Position numbers and translations under genes: made by a program
The notes under the pieces: model-generated
What the model was told of the DNA's origin: nothing
Databases searched by the model: none
The model's input: the letters and a program-made list of their open reading frames with translations, nothing else
Part shown: piece after piece, positions 16,907 through 25,676 of the stretch
How the letters are laid out: every line of letters begins with the position of its first letter
How positions within the stretch are numbered: the stretch's first letter is position 1
Origin: Streptomyces tricolor
GTDB taxonomy: Bacteria > Actinomycetota > Actinomycetes > Streptomycetales > Streptomycetaceae
Direction: 5' to 3'
Assembly (NCBI RefSeq): GCF_002155905.1
Contig: NZ_MUMF01000108.1
Span: forward strand, 1-44,441
Length of the DNA stretch: 44,441 nucleotides

Positions 16907-17929
16907 CTACACGCAGCCGCAGCTGGTCCGCACCACCAGCCGCGACGGGAACGTCTTCAGCCGCTCCCGGCGGGACCCGGCGATCCGCAGCCCGTCGTCC
17001 AGCACCAGGTCGACCGCCGCCCGGGCCATCGCCGAGCGGTCGGAGGCGACCGTGGTCAGCGGCGGGTCGGCGAGCGCGGCCTCCTTGATGTCGTCGAACC
17101 CGGCCACCGCCAGCTGCCCGGGCACGTCGATGCGCAGCTCGCGCGCGGCCCGCAGCAGGCCGATGGCCTGGTCGTCGGTGGAGCAGAAGATCGCCGGCGG
17201 CCGGTCGGGGCCGGACAGGACGTCCAGGGCCACGCGGTAGGCGTCGTAGCGGTTGTACGGCGCCTCGAACAGCCGGCCCGCGGTGGGCAGGCCCGCCTCG
17301 GCCATGGCCCGCTTCCAGCCCTCGACGTGGTCGGAGACCGGGTCGCCGACGGCCGGCGTCTCCGCCGTACCGCCCATGCAGGCGACGTACTCGTACCCGT
17401 GCTCCAGCAGGTGGCGCACGGCGAGCTGGGCGCCGCCGAGGTCGTCGGTCACCACGGCGACGTCGTCGATGGCCTCCGGACGCTCGTGCAGCAGCACCAC
17501 CCGCGCGTCCCAGGCGTCGATCTCGGCGGCGGCGAGGTCGTTCAGGGCGTGCGAGACGAGGATCAGGCCCGAGACGCGCATGCCGAGGAAGGCGCGCAGA
17601 TAGTGGACCTCGCGCTCGCCGATGTAGTCGGTGTTGCCGACGAGGACCATCTTCCCGCGCTCGGAGGCGGCCTGCTCGACCGCGTGCGCCATCTCGCCGA
17701 AGAAGGGCTGGCGGGCGTCGGGGATGATGAGGCCTATCAGGTCGGTGCGCCGGGAGGCCATGGCCTGGGCGACCCGGTCGGGCCGGTACCCCAGTTCCTT
17801 GATCGCGGCGAGGACACGCTCGCGCGTGGCCGGGGCGACCGGCCGGGGTCCGTTGTTGATGACATAACTGACGACGGCGGTGGAGGTTCCAGCCAGCCGT
17901 GCCACGTCATCCCGAGTCACCTTGGCCAC
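16907..17929 (-). CDS. LacI-family transcriptional regulator
   Basis: 340 residues. The N-terminal helix-turn-helix [22 protein letters not shown] is typical of LacI/GalR, followed by the hinge [20 protein letters not shown]. The remaining 280 residues form the periplasmic-binding-protein-like effector domain ([37 protein letters not shown]). It ends in a Cys-Gly-Cys motif. The ligand is probably a sugar, but no transport or catabolic gene is adjacent, so its targets lie elsewhere. Start GTG 17929 has no strong ribosome site; GTG 17920 is an alternative. Confidence 0.92.
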   Translation of the reverse strand: MAKVTRDDVARLAGTSTAVVSYVINNGPRPVAPATRERVLAAIKELGYRPDRVAQAMASRRTDLIGLIIPDARQPFFGEMAHAVEQAASERGKMVLVGNTDYIGEREVHYLRAFLGMRVSGLILVSHALNDLAAAEIDAWDARVVLLHERPEAIDDVAVVTDDLGGAQLAVRHLLEHGYEYVACMGGTAETPAVGDPVSDHVEGWKRAMAEAGLPTAGRLFEAPYNRYDAYRVALDVLSGPDRPPAIFCSTDDQAIGLLRAARELRIDVPGQLAVAGFDDIKEAALADPPLTTVASDRSAMARAAVDLVLDDGLRIAGSRRERLKTFPSRLVVRTSCGCV

Positions 17930-18036
17930 GCGCGGAGTCTACGCGGATGGACCCGCTCTGGGCAGGGCGTATCACATGGCGGCTGTGCGAGGACCGTGCC
18001 CCGCTCCGGCCCCGCTCATGCGTCGGCCGCGGCCCG

Positions 18037-18816
18037 CTACGCCTCGGCGTGGACCTCGGTGCCGTCCAGGACGGCGGGCGCGTCCGCATCCTCCGCCTTT
18101 GCCCGGCCGGCCTTGGCCTTGGCCTCCTCGGCGGACCGGTCGGTCTTCTCGGGCGTCACGAATCGATAACCGACGTTCCGGACGGTGCCGATCAGCGACT
18201 CGTGCTCGGGGCCGAGCTTGGCGCGCAGCCGTCGTACGTGCACGTCGACGGTCCGGGTGCCGCCGAAGTAGTCGTAGCCCCACACCTCCTGCAGCAGCTG
18301 GGCGCGGGTGAAGACCCGGCCCGGGTGCTGGGCGAGGTATTTGAGCAGCTCGAACTCCTTGAAGGTGAGGTCGAGGACCCGCCCCTTGAGCTTGGCGCTG
18401 TACGTCGCCTCGTCCACGGACAGATCGCCGTTGCGGATCTCCATCGGCGAGTCGTCGTTGACGATCTGCTGCCGCCCCATGGCGAGCCGCAGCCGGGCCT
18501 CGACCTCGGCGGGACCGGCGGTGTCGAGCAGCACGTCGTCGATGCCCCAGTCGGCGGTGACGGCGGCGAGGCCGCCCTCGGTGACGACGAGGAGCAGCGG
18601 ACAGCCGGGTCCGGTGGACCGCAGCAGCTGGCACAGGCTGCGCACCTGGGGCAGGTCGCGGCGGCCGTCGACGAGGATGACGTCGGCGCCCGGGGTGTCG
18701 ACCAGGGCGGGCCCCTCCGCCGGGGCGACCCGCACGTTGTGCAGGAGCAGGCCGAGGGCCGGAAGCACCTCCGTCGACGGCTGGAGGGCGTTGGTCAGCA
18801 GCAGCAGAGAACTCAT
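18037..18816 (-). CDS. glnR: GlnR, nitrogen-metabolism orphan response regulator
   Basis: 259 residues, close to S. coelicolor GlnR (SCO4159). The receiver-like domain keeps Asp50 (ILVDGRRDL), which in actinobacterial GlnR is not phosphorylated but supports dimerisation; the rest of the acidic pocket is degenerate. The C-terminal winged helix ([35 protein letters not shown]) binds promoters of glnA, glnII, amtB, ureA and nitrate genes. No kinase is adjacent, as expected for an orphan. Start ATG 18816 follows AGGAGGAA. A weak minus-strand promoter (TATACG at 18920-18925) lies upstream. Confidence 0.96.
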   Translation of the reverse strand: MSSLLLLTNALQPSTEVLPALGLLLHNVRVAPAEGPALVDTPGADVILVDGRRDLPQVRSLCQLLRSTGPGCPLLLVVTEGGLAAVTADWGIDDVLLDTAGPAEVEARLRLAMGRQQIVNDDSPMEIRNGDLSVDEATYSAKLKGRVLDLTFKEFELLKYLAQHPGRVFTRAQLLQEVWGYDYFGGTRTVDVHVRRLRAKLGPEHESLIGTVRNVGYRFVTPEKTDRSAEEAKAKAGRAKAEDADAPAVLDGTEVHAEA

Positions 18817-18997
18817 ACGTCGTGTTCCTCCTCGGTCCCTGCGAGGACGTGTGCGGACGGGCACTGCTCTGCGATCCCGAAGGCCCCGTACACCGGCGGT
18901 CACCTGAGGTTTCCCGCTTCGTATACAACGCTTCCGAAAGCACAAAAGGACCCGGGGGCTACGCTGCCCGAGTCCTCTGCCCAGCAGAATAGCCCAC

Positions 18998-19855
18998 ATG
19001 AGCAACCGTCCGGCAGGTCATGTGGCACGTTCCACCGTTCGTCCGAATTCCGAGACAGGCAGACGGGGCCCTATCCGGACGTTTCTGCGCACGGCCGACG
19101 GAATTCCGATCGAATCCGTATACGATCCGCCCCCCGCCGTATACGAAACGCCTTCCGACGCTCCGGACACCCCTTCTTCCCCCTCCCGCGACCTGGTGTT
19201 CGTGATCGCGCACGGCTTCACCGGGGACGTGGACCGCCCGCACCTGCGCCGGGTGGCGGACGTCCTGCGCGGCTACGGCGCGGTGGTCACCTTCTCCTTC
19301 CGCGGCCACGGACGCTCCGGCGGCCGGTCCACGGTCGGCGACAAGGAGGTGCTGGACCTCGCCGCCGCGGTGGAGTGGGCCCGCGGCCTCGGGCACCCGC
19401 GCGTGGCGACCGTGGGCTTCTCCATGGGCGGCTCGGTGGTCCTGCGGCACGCGGCGCTGTACGGCGGCACGGACGCCGTCGTCTCCGTCAGCGCCCCGGC
19501 CCGCTGGTACTACCGGGGCACCGCCCCGATGCGCCGCCTGCACTGGCTGGTCACCCGCCCCGAGGGCCGCCTGGTCGGCCGCTACGGCCTGCGCACCCGT
19601 ATCCACCACCGGGACTGGGACCCCGTCCCGCTCTCCCCGGTGCAGTCCGTGCCGCGGATCGCCCCGACGCCGCTGCTGATCGTGCACGGCGACCGCGACG
19701 GCTACTTCCCGCTCGACCACCCCCGGATGCTCGCCGAGGCGGCCGGTGACCACGGCGAACTCTGGGTCGAGCCGGGCATGGGCCACGCGGAGCACGCGGC
19801 GGACGACGCCCTGATGGCCCGGATCGGGGCCTGGGTGGTGCGGGCGGCGGGCTGA
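18998..19855 (+). CDS. Alpha/beta-fold hydrolase
   Basis: 285 residues. After a polar 60-residue N-terminal extension comes the hydrolase core: [27 protein letters not shown], nucleophile elbow GFSMGGS with Ser142, the acid in [10 protein letters not shown] and the catalytic His in GMGHAEHA. The family includes esterases and lipases; the substrate is not predictable. The gene is divergent from glnR. The -10-like CAGAAT at 18985-18990, seven bases before ATG, suggests a leaderless transcript. The first 60 residues have unusual low-GC codons for this chromosome. Confidence 0.9.
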   Translation: MSNRPAGHVARSTVRPNSETGRRGPIRTFLRTADGIPIESVYDPPPAVYETPSDAPDTPSSPSRDLVFVIAHGFTGDVDRPHLRRVADVLRGYGAVVTFSFRGHGRSGGRSTVGDKEVLDLAAAVEWARGLGHPRVATVGFSMGGSVVLRHAALYGGTDAVVSVSAPARWYYRGTAPMRRLHWLVTRPEGRLVGRYGLRTRIHHRDWDPVPLSPVQSVPRIAPTPLLIVHGDRDGYFPLDHPRMLAEAAGDHGELWVEPGMGHAEHAADDALMARIGAWVVRAAG

Positions 19856-19901
19856 CCGGTGCGAGCGGCGGGCTAGCCTGCCGCACACTGTCCTTATCTT
19901 T

Positions 19902-19927
19902 TTCTTGTTCCCTGTTCTTGTTTCCTG
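19902..19927 (+). repeat. Tandem 13-bp pyrimidine-rich repeat upstream of moaD-like gene
   Basis: TTCTTGTTCCCTG (19902-19914) is followed at once by TTCTTGTTTCCTG (19915-19927), one mismatch. The tract lies 20 bases before the start of the MoaD-like gene, in its probable 5' leader. It is strikingly T-rich for this genome. Function unknown. Confidence 0.55.
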
Positions 19928-19946
19928 CCGTCGATTGAGGATTCAG

Positions 19947-20201
19947 ATGCCCCAGGTCACGGTGCGCTACTGGGCCGCCGCCAAGGCCGCGGCCCAGGTC
20001 GCCGAGGAGCCGTACGAGGCGGACACGCTGGCCGACGCGCTGGCCGCCGTGCGTGCGCGACACCCCGGCGAACTCACCCGCGTGCTGCAGCGATGCTCCT
20101 TCCTCGTCGACGGCGACCCCGTCGGGACCCGCGCGCATGAGACGGTACGGCTGGCCGAGGGCGGCACGGTCGAGGTGCTCCCGCCGTTCGCAGGAGGGTG
20201 A
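19947..20201 (+). CDS. MoaD/ThiS-family sulfur-carrier-like protein
   Basis: 84 residues from ATG 19947 (MPQVTVRYWAAAK), chosen for the GAGG site upstream and because it begins on the first beta strand of the ubiquitin-like fold. The C-terminus is FAGG; the terminal Gly-Gly is adenylated and thiocarboxylated in MoaD and ThiS. DTLADALAAVRARHP and EGGTVEVLPPFAGG are typical. No MoaE, MoeB or thiamine gene is nearby, so the pathway served (molybdopterin, another thio-cofactor or a signalling role) is open. The next gene starts four bases after its stop. Confidence 0.9.
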   Translation: MPQVTVRYWAAAKAAAQVAEEPYEADTLADALAAVRARHPGELTRVLQRCSFLVDGDPVGTRAHETVRLAEGGTVEVLPPFAGG

Positions 20202-20204
20202 GCG

Positions 20205-21443
20205 ATGACCAACCAGCCGTATCAGGGCGGCCCCCACGAGGGCTACGACCCCTACCAGCAGCAGTGGCCCACGCACGAGGCGCAGTACCCGCAGCCCGGC
20301 CACGACCCGGAACTCACCCAGCAGTGGCAGGGCCAGACCTGGGAGACGCAGACGCACGCGCCGGTGCAGGCGGCGGAGACGGCGTACCTCCCGCGGCAGG
20401 ACCAGCAGCCGGCGTACCCGCACCAGTACCAGCAGCCGCACCACCAGGACCCGCACCAGGACCCGCAGCAGTACGGGCAGCAGTACGGGCAGCCGCACGC
20501 GGGCCCGTACGCGGACGCCCACGCCGGCCCGTACACGGACGCGCACGCGGGGGCGTACGCTCCTGAGCCCGCCCCGGCACCGGCGGCGTACGAGCCGACG
20601 CCCGCCCCGCCCGCCGAGCCCTCCGCCGGACCCTCGGCCGAGGCCGAACCGGAATACGGCCCCGCCACCCTCGCCGGCAACGCGCGGATCACCGACGCCC
20701 AGCGGGCCCGCCTGGAGGGCCGCTCCCCGATCATCGAGCCCGGCATGCAGCCGGCGCTGCTCACGGCCGTCCTGGGCCTGCTCCTGGCCGCGGCGGCGCC
20801 CATCGCCTCGTACGCCCTCGTCGTGCCCCTGGTGGTGCTCCAGGCGGTGACGGCGGCGGGCTGGTTCCGGCTGAACGGCATGTGGCCCGCCCGGCAGGGC
20901 ATCGCGCTGGCCTTCGCGGGCGCCCTGACGGCCGACGTGGCGGTGCTGGCGGCCGGCCGCGACCACGCCCTGGTGGCCATCCTCGGCCCGCTCGGCCTGT
21001 GGGTGCTGCTCTCCCTGGTCCTCCAGCTGCGCTCGCACGCCTCGCCGGACGAGCGGATGTACGGCCTGATGGCGACGGTCGTCTCGGCGGCGCTCGCGGT
21101 GCTGGCCACCGGCTACCTGGCCGCCGACGCGGACGCGGTGTCGGTCGGCGCGGCGGCGGTCGCGGTGGCCGTCCTGGCCCGCGCCCTGCCCCTGCCCACC
21201 CCCGCGTCGGTCGTGGTCGCCCTGCTGGCGGCGGCGGGCGCGGGCATCGCGGCGGGCGGCATGACCGACCTCGGCTCGAAGGGCGCGCTCCTGGGCGCCG
21301 CCGCCGGCGCCTGCGCCCTGATCGGCCACCGCGTGGCGAGCTACGACTACCCGTCCCGCTTCGTCCACTTCACGGCCGGCGTGGCCCTGCCCCTGTCGGC
21401 GGCGGCACCGGCGGTGTGGGTGCTGGGGCGGGCGCTGGGCTAG
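20205..21443 (+). CDS. Membrane protein with long Gln/Pro/Tyr-rich cytoplasmic N-terminus
   Basis: 412 residues. Residues 1-150 are low complexity with repeats such as QYGQQYGQPHAGPYADAHAG, followed by an acidic Pro/Ala stretch. Residues 185-412 contain about eight hydrophobic helices. The tract GNARITDAQRARLEGRSPIIEPGMQP just before the first helix is probably a conserved juxtamembrane segment. No domain was recognised. It starts four bases after the MoaD-like stop with an AGGAGGG site, so the two are co-expressed. Confidence 0.8.
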   Translation: MTNQPYQGGPHEGYDPYQQQWPTHEAQYPQPGHDPELTQQWQGQTWETQTHAPVQAAETAYLPRQDQQPAYPHQYQQPHHQDPHQDPQQYGQQYGQPHAGPYADAHAGPYTDAHAGAYAPEPAPAPAAYEPTPAPPAEPSAGPSAEAEPEYGPATLAGNARITDAQRARLEGRSPIIEPGMQPALLTAVLGLLLAAAAPIASYALVVPLVVLQAVTAAGWFRLNGMWPARQGIALAFAGALTADVAVLAAGRDHALVAILGPLGLWVLLSLVLQLRSHASPDERMYGLMATVVSAALAVLATGYLAADADAVSVGAAAVAVAVLARALPLPTPASVVVALLAAAGAGIAAGGMTDLGSKGALLGAAAGACALIGHRVASYDYPSRFVHFTAGVALPLSAAAPAVWVLGRALG

Positions 21444-21461
21444 GCCTGCGGCAGGGGCCCG

Positions 21462-22658
21462 TCACGCATCGTGCTGGACGGGCCAGCGCTCGTGCGCCGG
21501 GTCGTCCAGCCAGGCGTGCTGCCGTCCGTCCGCGTCGACCGTCAGCCCGAACCGGGTCACGTCCGGGGACCCCCGCTCCCTCCACCACCGGTAGACGCCG
21601 GCCACCTCGTCCCAGAGCCGCCGGGGCCCGGACTGCCAGACGGAGGCGTGCCGCTCCCCGCCCCGGAACATCACGCACGCCCAGGACCTGTCCGTCAGCC
21701 CGTAGAACCACACGGGCCGCGCCCCCTCCCGCCTGTCCGCGACGGCCTGACGGCAGTGGGGCACCCGGAGACCGAGCACGAACGGCAGGTCGGTGAACGG
21801 CCCGGTCACGATCTCCTCCTCGGTGAGGGGGGTGGTGCTCCGCTCGGCGTCCTCCAGCGGACCGGCCGCCAGATAGCCGCCGTGGTCGACGGCGGGACCC
21901 CGTTGCGCGCGGAGCTTCATGAACTCCACGCACCGGGTGAAGGAACCCACGGCCGCTTCCCCCTCCACCTCCAGGCGGACCATGGCATCCCCGTTCCCGA
22001 AGGAGGTCCCCCAGGGCGCGAGGATCACGCCGCCGGGCCGCAGCTGCCTGATCCACGCCGGCGGCACCCGGCGGATCCCGACGGTGGCCAGGATCCGGTC
22101 GTACGGAGCGGAGCCGAGGTGACCCTCGAACCCGTCACCGACGACCACCTCCGGATACAGCCCGAGCCCGCACAGCCGCTCACGCGCCGCCGCGGAAACC
22201 GTCCCGTCCACCTCGACGGTCGTCACGTTCCCGGACCCGAGCCGGTGCGCCAGCGCGCCGGCCGTCTCCCCGGTGCCCGTGCCCACGTCCAGCACGCGCA
22301 TGCCCTCCGCCAGGTCCAGGTCCCGGAGCAGGGCGTAGACCACGGACGGCATGGACGAGGAACTGGTGGCCAGCCGCCCCGGCCCCGGCCCCCGGTGCGC
22401 GCCGTCGTCCCACTGGGTGACGATCGGGACGTCGCTGTCGACGGCGGCGTACCAGCCGTCCGGATCCTCCCGCCGGTCGACGGCCACGCTTGCGCGGGCC
22501 GTCATGTCGTACGGCCACATCAGCTCCGGCAGGAAGGTGGCCCGGTCGACGGCCGCGAACGTCGGCGCCCAGTCCGAGGACAGCACACCGGATTCCAGAA
22601 GGACCCGCCCCAGCGCTGTGCGGCCGGGGCGGTCCGTGCGCAGGGCGTCAGAGATCAC
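21462..22658 (-). CDS. RiPP-type protein-L-isoaspartate (PIMT-like) O-methyltransferase
   Basis: 398 residues from GTG 22658, which overlaps the stop of a 45-codon ORF (GTGA). The Rossmann SAM motif is VLDVGTGTG (122-130), preceded by the SSSSMPSVVYALL block and followed by VVVGDGFEG and LRPGGVILAPWG, as in PIMT enzymes. A C-terminal extension of about 170 residues (QSGPRRLWDEVAGVYRWW, RFGLTVDADG, WLDDP) is typical of PIMT homologues in peptide pathways (graspetide, lanthipeptide FxLD and imiditide systems), not of repair PIMTs. Those enzymes methylate Asp side chains, leading to aspartimide. No ATP-grasp ligase or lanthionine synthetase is present in the window. Confidence 0.85.
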   Translation of the reverse strand: MISDALRTDRPGRTALGRVLLESGVLSSDWAPTFAAVDRATFLPELMWPYDMTARASVAVDRREDPDGWYAAVDSDVPIVTQWDDGAHRGPGPGRLATSSSSMPSVVYALLRDLDLAEGMRVLDVGTGTGETAGALAHRLGSGNVTTVEVDGTVSAAARERLCGLGLYPEVVVGDGFEGHLGSAPYDRILATVGIRRVPPAWIRQLRPGGVILAPWGTSFGNGDAMVRLEVEGEAAVGSFTRCVEFMKLRAQRGPAVDHGGYLAAGPLEDAERSTTPLTEEEIVTGPFTDLPFVLGLRVPHCRQAVADRREGARPVWFYGLTDRSWACVMFRGGERHASVWQSGPRRLWDEVAGVYRWWRERGSPDVTRFGLTVDADGRQHAWLDDPAHERWPVQHDA

Positions 22659-22792
22659 TTGCGGTGCTTCCCGTCCCCCTCAGGGCTGGACCCGTCCGGA
22701 CTCGGCGGCTCCTGCGGCGGCGTCCAGGGCTGCCCGGGCACGTTGTCGTCTCCGTCCCCAGGGGCGGCGGGCAGGTGGATGCTCACCTTCAT
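22655..22792 (-). CDS. 45-residue peptide, candidate RiPP precursor
   Basis: ATG 22792 follows an AAGGAG site (22801-22806), and the TGA overlaps the methyltransferase start, so the two are translated as a coupled pair. The peptide starts MKVSIHLPAAPGDGDDN, is rich in Pro, Gly, Asp and Ser, and ends GDGKHRK. It has no cysteine and no hydrophobic segment. Three Asp-Gly steps (13-14, 33-34 and 40-41) are present; Asp-Gly is the sequence most prone to aspartimide formation. In known two-gene imiditide loci a short peptide is the substrate of the adjacent PIMT homologue. That this ORF plays such a role is inference. Confidence 0.65.
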   Translation of the reverse strand: MKVSIHLPAAPGDGDDNVPGQPWTPPQEPPSPDGSSPEGDGKHRK

Positions 22793-22913
22793 GGCCTTCT
22801 CTCCTTCACTCCGGTCGGTGCCGGGCGAGTGGCTCTCGGTAGTTGCCTCGACCAGTTACGTTAGGATCGGCAGGTGCCGAACTCCCAGCGGATTGCACGA
22901 GGTTGCACGGCAA

Positions 22914-23762
22914 TCACCTGAGCCGTTCCATGGCGTCGTTGATCAGAGCGCGAGCCTTGGCGCCGTAGACGGCAAGCTGCGACAGCTCCGCGAACGTGTC
23001 GGCGTACATGGCCACTTCGCTCGGCTGCGTGATCGTGAGGTAGCCGGACACCAACTCGACATTGACCTGAGTCGAGTCATAGATCCAGAACCCTTCGACC
23101 GGCCAGCGTTCCCTGTCCGGTCGCATGGGGACGACTCCCAGGCTGACATTGGGGCGTGAGGCCACCGCAATGAGGTGCTCAAGCTGCCCGGACATCACCT
23201 CGGGTCCACCGATTCCGGAACGGATCACCGATTCCTCGACGAGGAAGGCGAACTGCCGGTCGCGTCCGGAGAGTACGCGCTGACGCTCCATGCGGGCGGC
23301 CACCGCGTCGGCCACGTCGTCCACGAGCCCCCGTCGGCGCTGGATCGCTCGCAGTGCTGCCGTCGTGTAAGGCTGTGTCTGGATCATGCCGGGGACGAGC
23401 CAAGAGGAGTACGACCGGAAACGGTGAGTCCGCTGGTAGAGAGGCAGGCGCGCCTGCTGTGCCTGTTTCAGTCCCGCCCGCTCCATGCGCCGCCAGGTCA
23501 CCCACATGCCTTCGGCTGTCCGCAGTGACGCGAGCAGATCCTCCGTCTGTTCCTCCGCTCCACATGCCCGGCACCACGCCCGGATGTCGTCGGCGGAGGG
23601 CGGCGTACGGGCGTTCATGATCCGCGAGGACTTGGACCGGCTCCACCCGCAGCGCTCGGCCAGCTCGGCTCCGGTCAGGCCGGCATTCCGGCAGAGATCC
23701 TTGAGGCGGGATGCGAGGGCCTGCCGGGCCTGCTGGGCACTGGACGACGGAGAAACGGCCAT
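22914..23762 (-). CDS. XRE-family regulator with DUF5753 (Scr1/WhiJ-like)
   Basis: 282 residues. An N-terminal helix-turn-helix (LKDLCRNAGLTGAELAERCGW with SKSSRIMNARTPPS) is followed by the DUF5753 domain, recognisable from the block FRSYSSWLVPGMIQTQPYTTAALRA, then GIGGPEVMSGQLEHLI, LGVVPMRPDRE and YADTFAELSQLAVYG. Streptomyces carry dozens of such regulators beside small DUF397-type proteins; WhiJ is the best known and affects sporulation. This one follows DUF6879 by 12 bases. It lies upstream of the peptide-methyltransferase pair in the same direction and may control it. Confidence 0.92.
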   Translation of the reverse strand: MAVSPSSSAQQARQALASRLKDLCRNAGLTGAELAERCGWSRSKSSRIMNARTPPSADDIRAWCRACGAEEQTEDLLASLRTAEGMWVTWRRMERAGLKQAQQARLPLYQRTHRFRSYSSWLVPGMIQTQPYTTAALRAIQRRRGLVDDVADAVAARMERQRVLSGRDRQFAFLVEESVIRSGIGGPEVMSGQLEHLIAVASRPNVSLGVVPMRPDRERWPVEGFWIYDSTQVNVELVSGYLTITQPSEVAMYADTFAELSQLAVYGAKARALINDAMERLR

Positions 23763-23774
23763 GGTGCGTAGCTG

Positions 23775-24293
23775 TCAGCTGGGCTGGTACTCCGTGTGCG
23801 GGATGGCGCGTTCCCAGGCCGCCTCGTATGCCCTTACGTACTGTGCGGCCAGTGCGGAGTCGTGACAGACCTCCATGCGGGGGCCGGTCCACTGGCCCTC
23901 ACCGCTGAAGTGGTGAAGGATCAGGATCTCCTCATCCATGACCCACCCGTCCAATGCGGGCAAGAGGAGATCGCGTGCCCGGGCCCGCGGCAGCCAACGC
24001 ACGTCTTCACCTGCCGCGACGTTGGTGAATGTGCCGTCGTACTCGTACCGGACGTAGTCGCTGAGCGGCTCGGAGATCACGCGCAGACGGCGCATGACCA
24101 CACCCCGGCCCGTAGTCTCGGCCACCACGTCCAGCCACGGTCGCCACCACGAATCCCGGTCGGCGGGGTCGTACCGGTGCCCCTGCTGCCAACGGATGAA
24201 CTCGGGGTCGTCGCGCATGTAGCTGTCCCGCATCTCAAGGTGCATCGCTGAGCGCTGGGCCTTGGCGAGGGCTTCACGTACCGCTGTGGCCAC
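23775..24293 (-). CDS. DUF6879-family protein
   Basis: 172 residues from GTG 24293. Core features are HLEMRDSYM, WLDVVAETTGRGVVMRRLRVISEPLSDYVRYEYD, DVRWLPR and a C-terminal YVRAYEAAWERAIPH. I recognise the pattern as DUF6879, a family regularly found beside XRE-DUF5753 regulators in Streptomyces; its biochemical role is unknown. It overlaps the 89-residue upstream gene by 20 bases and sits 12 bases before the XRE gene, so the three form one operon. Some authors treat such sets as toxin-antitoxin-like modules; nothing in the sequence proves that. Confidence 0.8.
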   Translation of the reverse strand: MATAVREALAKAQRSAMHLEMRDSYMRDDPEFIRWQQGHRYDPADRDSWWRPWLDVVAETTGRGVVMRRLRVISEPLSDYVRYEYDGTFTNVAAGEDVRWLPRARARDLLLPALDGWVMDEEILILHHFSGEGQWTGPRMEVCHDSALAAQYVRAYEAAWERAIPHTEYQPS

Positions 24294-24543
24294 CGTCGTT
24301 GTCCTTGCCTTCCGGCCGTGGGATGAATTGGAGCATGTTGGCGGGCAAGCGAATCACGGTCTCGTGCTCCGGAATGTCCGTCGAGTGGCCGGGCACCGAT
24401 CCGACTTGCTGCGCCTCACGGATGGTTGCTTCATCAGCTTTCCAGGACTGGATGATCAGATCGCCCGTGGTGTCCTCCAGCCAGATCGTGGGTGATCCGT
24501 CGTCCGGGGTGTTCGGCCAGATCCCGAGGAACTTCAACGCCAT
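24274..24543 (-). CDS. Hypothetical 89-residue protein, DUF6879 operon
   Basis: 89 residues, MALKFLGIWPN at the start, then SPTIWLEDTTGDLIIQSWKA, IPEHETVIRLPANMLQFI and a polar tail. The start has an AGGAG site seven bases upstream. The pattern recurs as the first gene of XRE/DUF6879 operons, but no function is known to me. It is acidic, soluble and lacks cysteine. A plausible promoter lies upstream (24583-24611). Confidence 0.75.
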   Translation of the reverse strand: MALKFLGIWPNTPDDGSPTIWLEDTTGDLIIQSWKADEATIREAQQVGSVPGHSTDIPEHETVIRLPANMLQFIPRPEGKDNDGGHSGT

Positions 24544-24582
24544 CGCACGCTCCTCACGGAGTCGGTTCCGCAGATGCGCACG

Positions 24583-24611
24583 AGCCTCGCCATGAGCGCT
24601 GACGGCGTCAA
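24583..24611 (-). promoter_or_regulatory. Promoter of the 89-residue/DUF6879/XRE operon
   Basis: On the minus strand TTGACG (24606-24611) and GAGGCT (24583-24588) are separated by exactly 17 bases, a good match to vegetative Streptomyces promoters. The start codon at 24543 is about 40 bases further on. Confidence 0.5.
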
Positions 24612-24645
24612 GAGTGCTATTCCGCCGGTAGTTTGGCGTTTGAGG

Positions 24646-24843
24646 CTACTCTGACTTGATTCCGTCCACGAAGGCCGTCCAGACGCCCGCTTCGAAGACG
24701 AGGGCGCCGCGGGAGGGGGCCTTGCTGTCGCGGACGGGGACGAGGGAGGGGAGGTTGTCGGCGACTTCGACGCACTGACCGCCGTCCGAGTTGCTGTAGC
24801 TGCTCCTGCGCCACTTCGCACTGCTCAGGTCGATGGCTCGCAC
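24646..24843 (-). CDS. DUF397 small protein (Scr2/BldB-like neighbourhood)
   Basis: 65 residues from GTG 24843. DLSSAKWRRSSYSNSDGGQCVEVAD followed by VPVRDSKAPSRGALVF and WTAFVDGIK is the DUF397 signature. It overlaps the end of the upstream XRE-DUF5753 gene by 19 bases, the usual arrangement. DUF397 proteins pair functionally with these regulators, as in the WhiJ and Scr1/Scr2 systems. They probably modulate DNA binding, and the pair has been described as antitoxin- and toxin-like. Confidence 0.93.
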   Translation of the reverse strand: MRAIDLSSAKWRRSSYSNSDGGQCVEVADNLPSLVPVRDSKAPSRGALVFEAGVWTAFVDGIKSE

Positions 24844-25667
24844 GTCACTTCCTCCAACATCCGCAGGATGAACTTCCGCGAATCGGCCGGGGACAGGGCC
24901 ACATCGCGAATCGCATCATAAGTGCGCTGGTAACGCTCAACCCGACTTGGTTCTGAGATCAGTTCACCGTGGACGTCATTTTCGGCGTACGCCACGGCAC
25001 GGGTGTCCAGCAGCCGCAGGAACATCAAGTCAGTGCTCGCCAGACCATGGAAACTGGCGCTGAACGGCAGTACTTGGAGTGTGACGTTCGGGCGCTCCGA
25101 CATCTCGACCAGGTGCTCCAGTTGCTCCCGCCACTCGCCCCGGTTAGGCATCTGGGTCCGCAGGACCGCCTCGGAGAGGATGCTGCGGAACGTCGGCGCC
25201 TCACTTCCCTCCAGCAGCTCCCGTCGACCGATGCGCGCTTCCACCTGCTGGTTCAGCTCCTTCCCCTTGAGCCCGCCCGCCAAGAGCGCCTCACGTGCGT
25301 ACGCGTCGGTCTGAAGAAGCCCTGGTGGCCTGCTCACGCCGTAGTGCCAAAGGCTCACCGCCTCGGACTCCAGCACCATGTACCGCCGGTACTGCTCCTT
25401 GAACTGAGTCGGGTCCGCCAGAGCCAGCTCCCACAGCGTCACCAGTAACCCCGGCGTCCCGTAGTACTGATCCAGCGCCCCCACGACCTCCGGCCCGCCC
25501 AGCGTCTGCCCGTTCTCCATCTTGCTGAACAGGGACGCGTCCCAGCCCACCGCCTTCGCGAGTTCCCGCAGGCTCAGGCCGCGTTCGATCCTCAGGCGCC
25601 GTAGTTCCTGGGCGAAGCGTCCCCTCGGCTCCTGACTCCGGCCCGTGATCACCAGTCGCTGTGGCAT
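24825..25667 (-). CDS. XRE-family regulator with DUF5753 (Scr1/WhiJ-like)
   Basis: 280 residues. The helix-turn-helix is FAQELRRLRIERGLSLRELAK with AVGWDASLFSKMENGQTLG; the DUF5753 domain follows with GVSRPPGLLQTDAYAREAL, RTQMPNRGEWREQLEHLV, LQVLPFSASFHGLASTD and a C-terminal YDAIRDVALSPADSRKFI that is characteristic of regulators encoded beside DUF397. ATG 25667 has an AGGAG site. The divergent upstream region carries repeated GTTGAA motifs that may be its operator. Confidence 0.93.
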   Translation of the reverse strand: MPQRLVITGRSQEPRGRFAQELRRLRIERGLSLRELAKAVGWDASLFSKMENGQTLGGPEVVGALDQYYGTPGLLVTLWELALADPTQFKEQYRRYMVLESEAVSLWHYGVSRPPGLLQTDAYAREALLAGGLKGKELNQQVEARIGRRELLEGSEAPTFRSILSEAVLRTQMPNRGEWREQLEHLVEMSERPNVTLQVLPFSASFHGLASTDLMFLRLLDTRAVAYAENDVHGELISEPSRVERYQRTYDAIRDVALSPADSRKFILRMLEEVTCEPST

Positions 25668-25676
25668 CCCGCTCCT

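Noticed and set aside
21462..22792. Lanthipeptide (FxLD) assignment of the methyltransferase locus
   Set aside because: The 45-residue peptide has no FxLD motif and no Cys, and no dehydratase or cyclase gene is nearby; an imiditide-like interpretation fits better.
22892..22914. TTGCACG pair (22893-22899, 22903-22909) near the end of the first XRE gene
   Set aside because: Direct repeats of this length can arise by chance, and no clear promoter elements surround them; not strong enough to call an operator.
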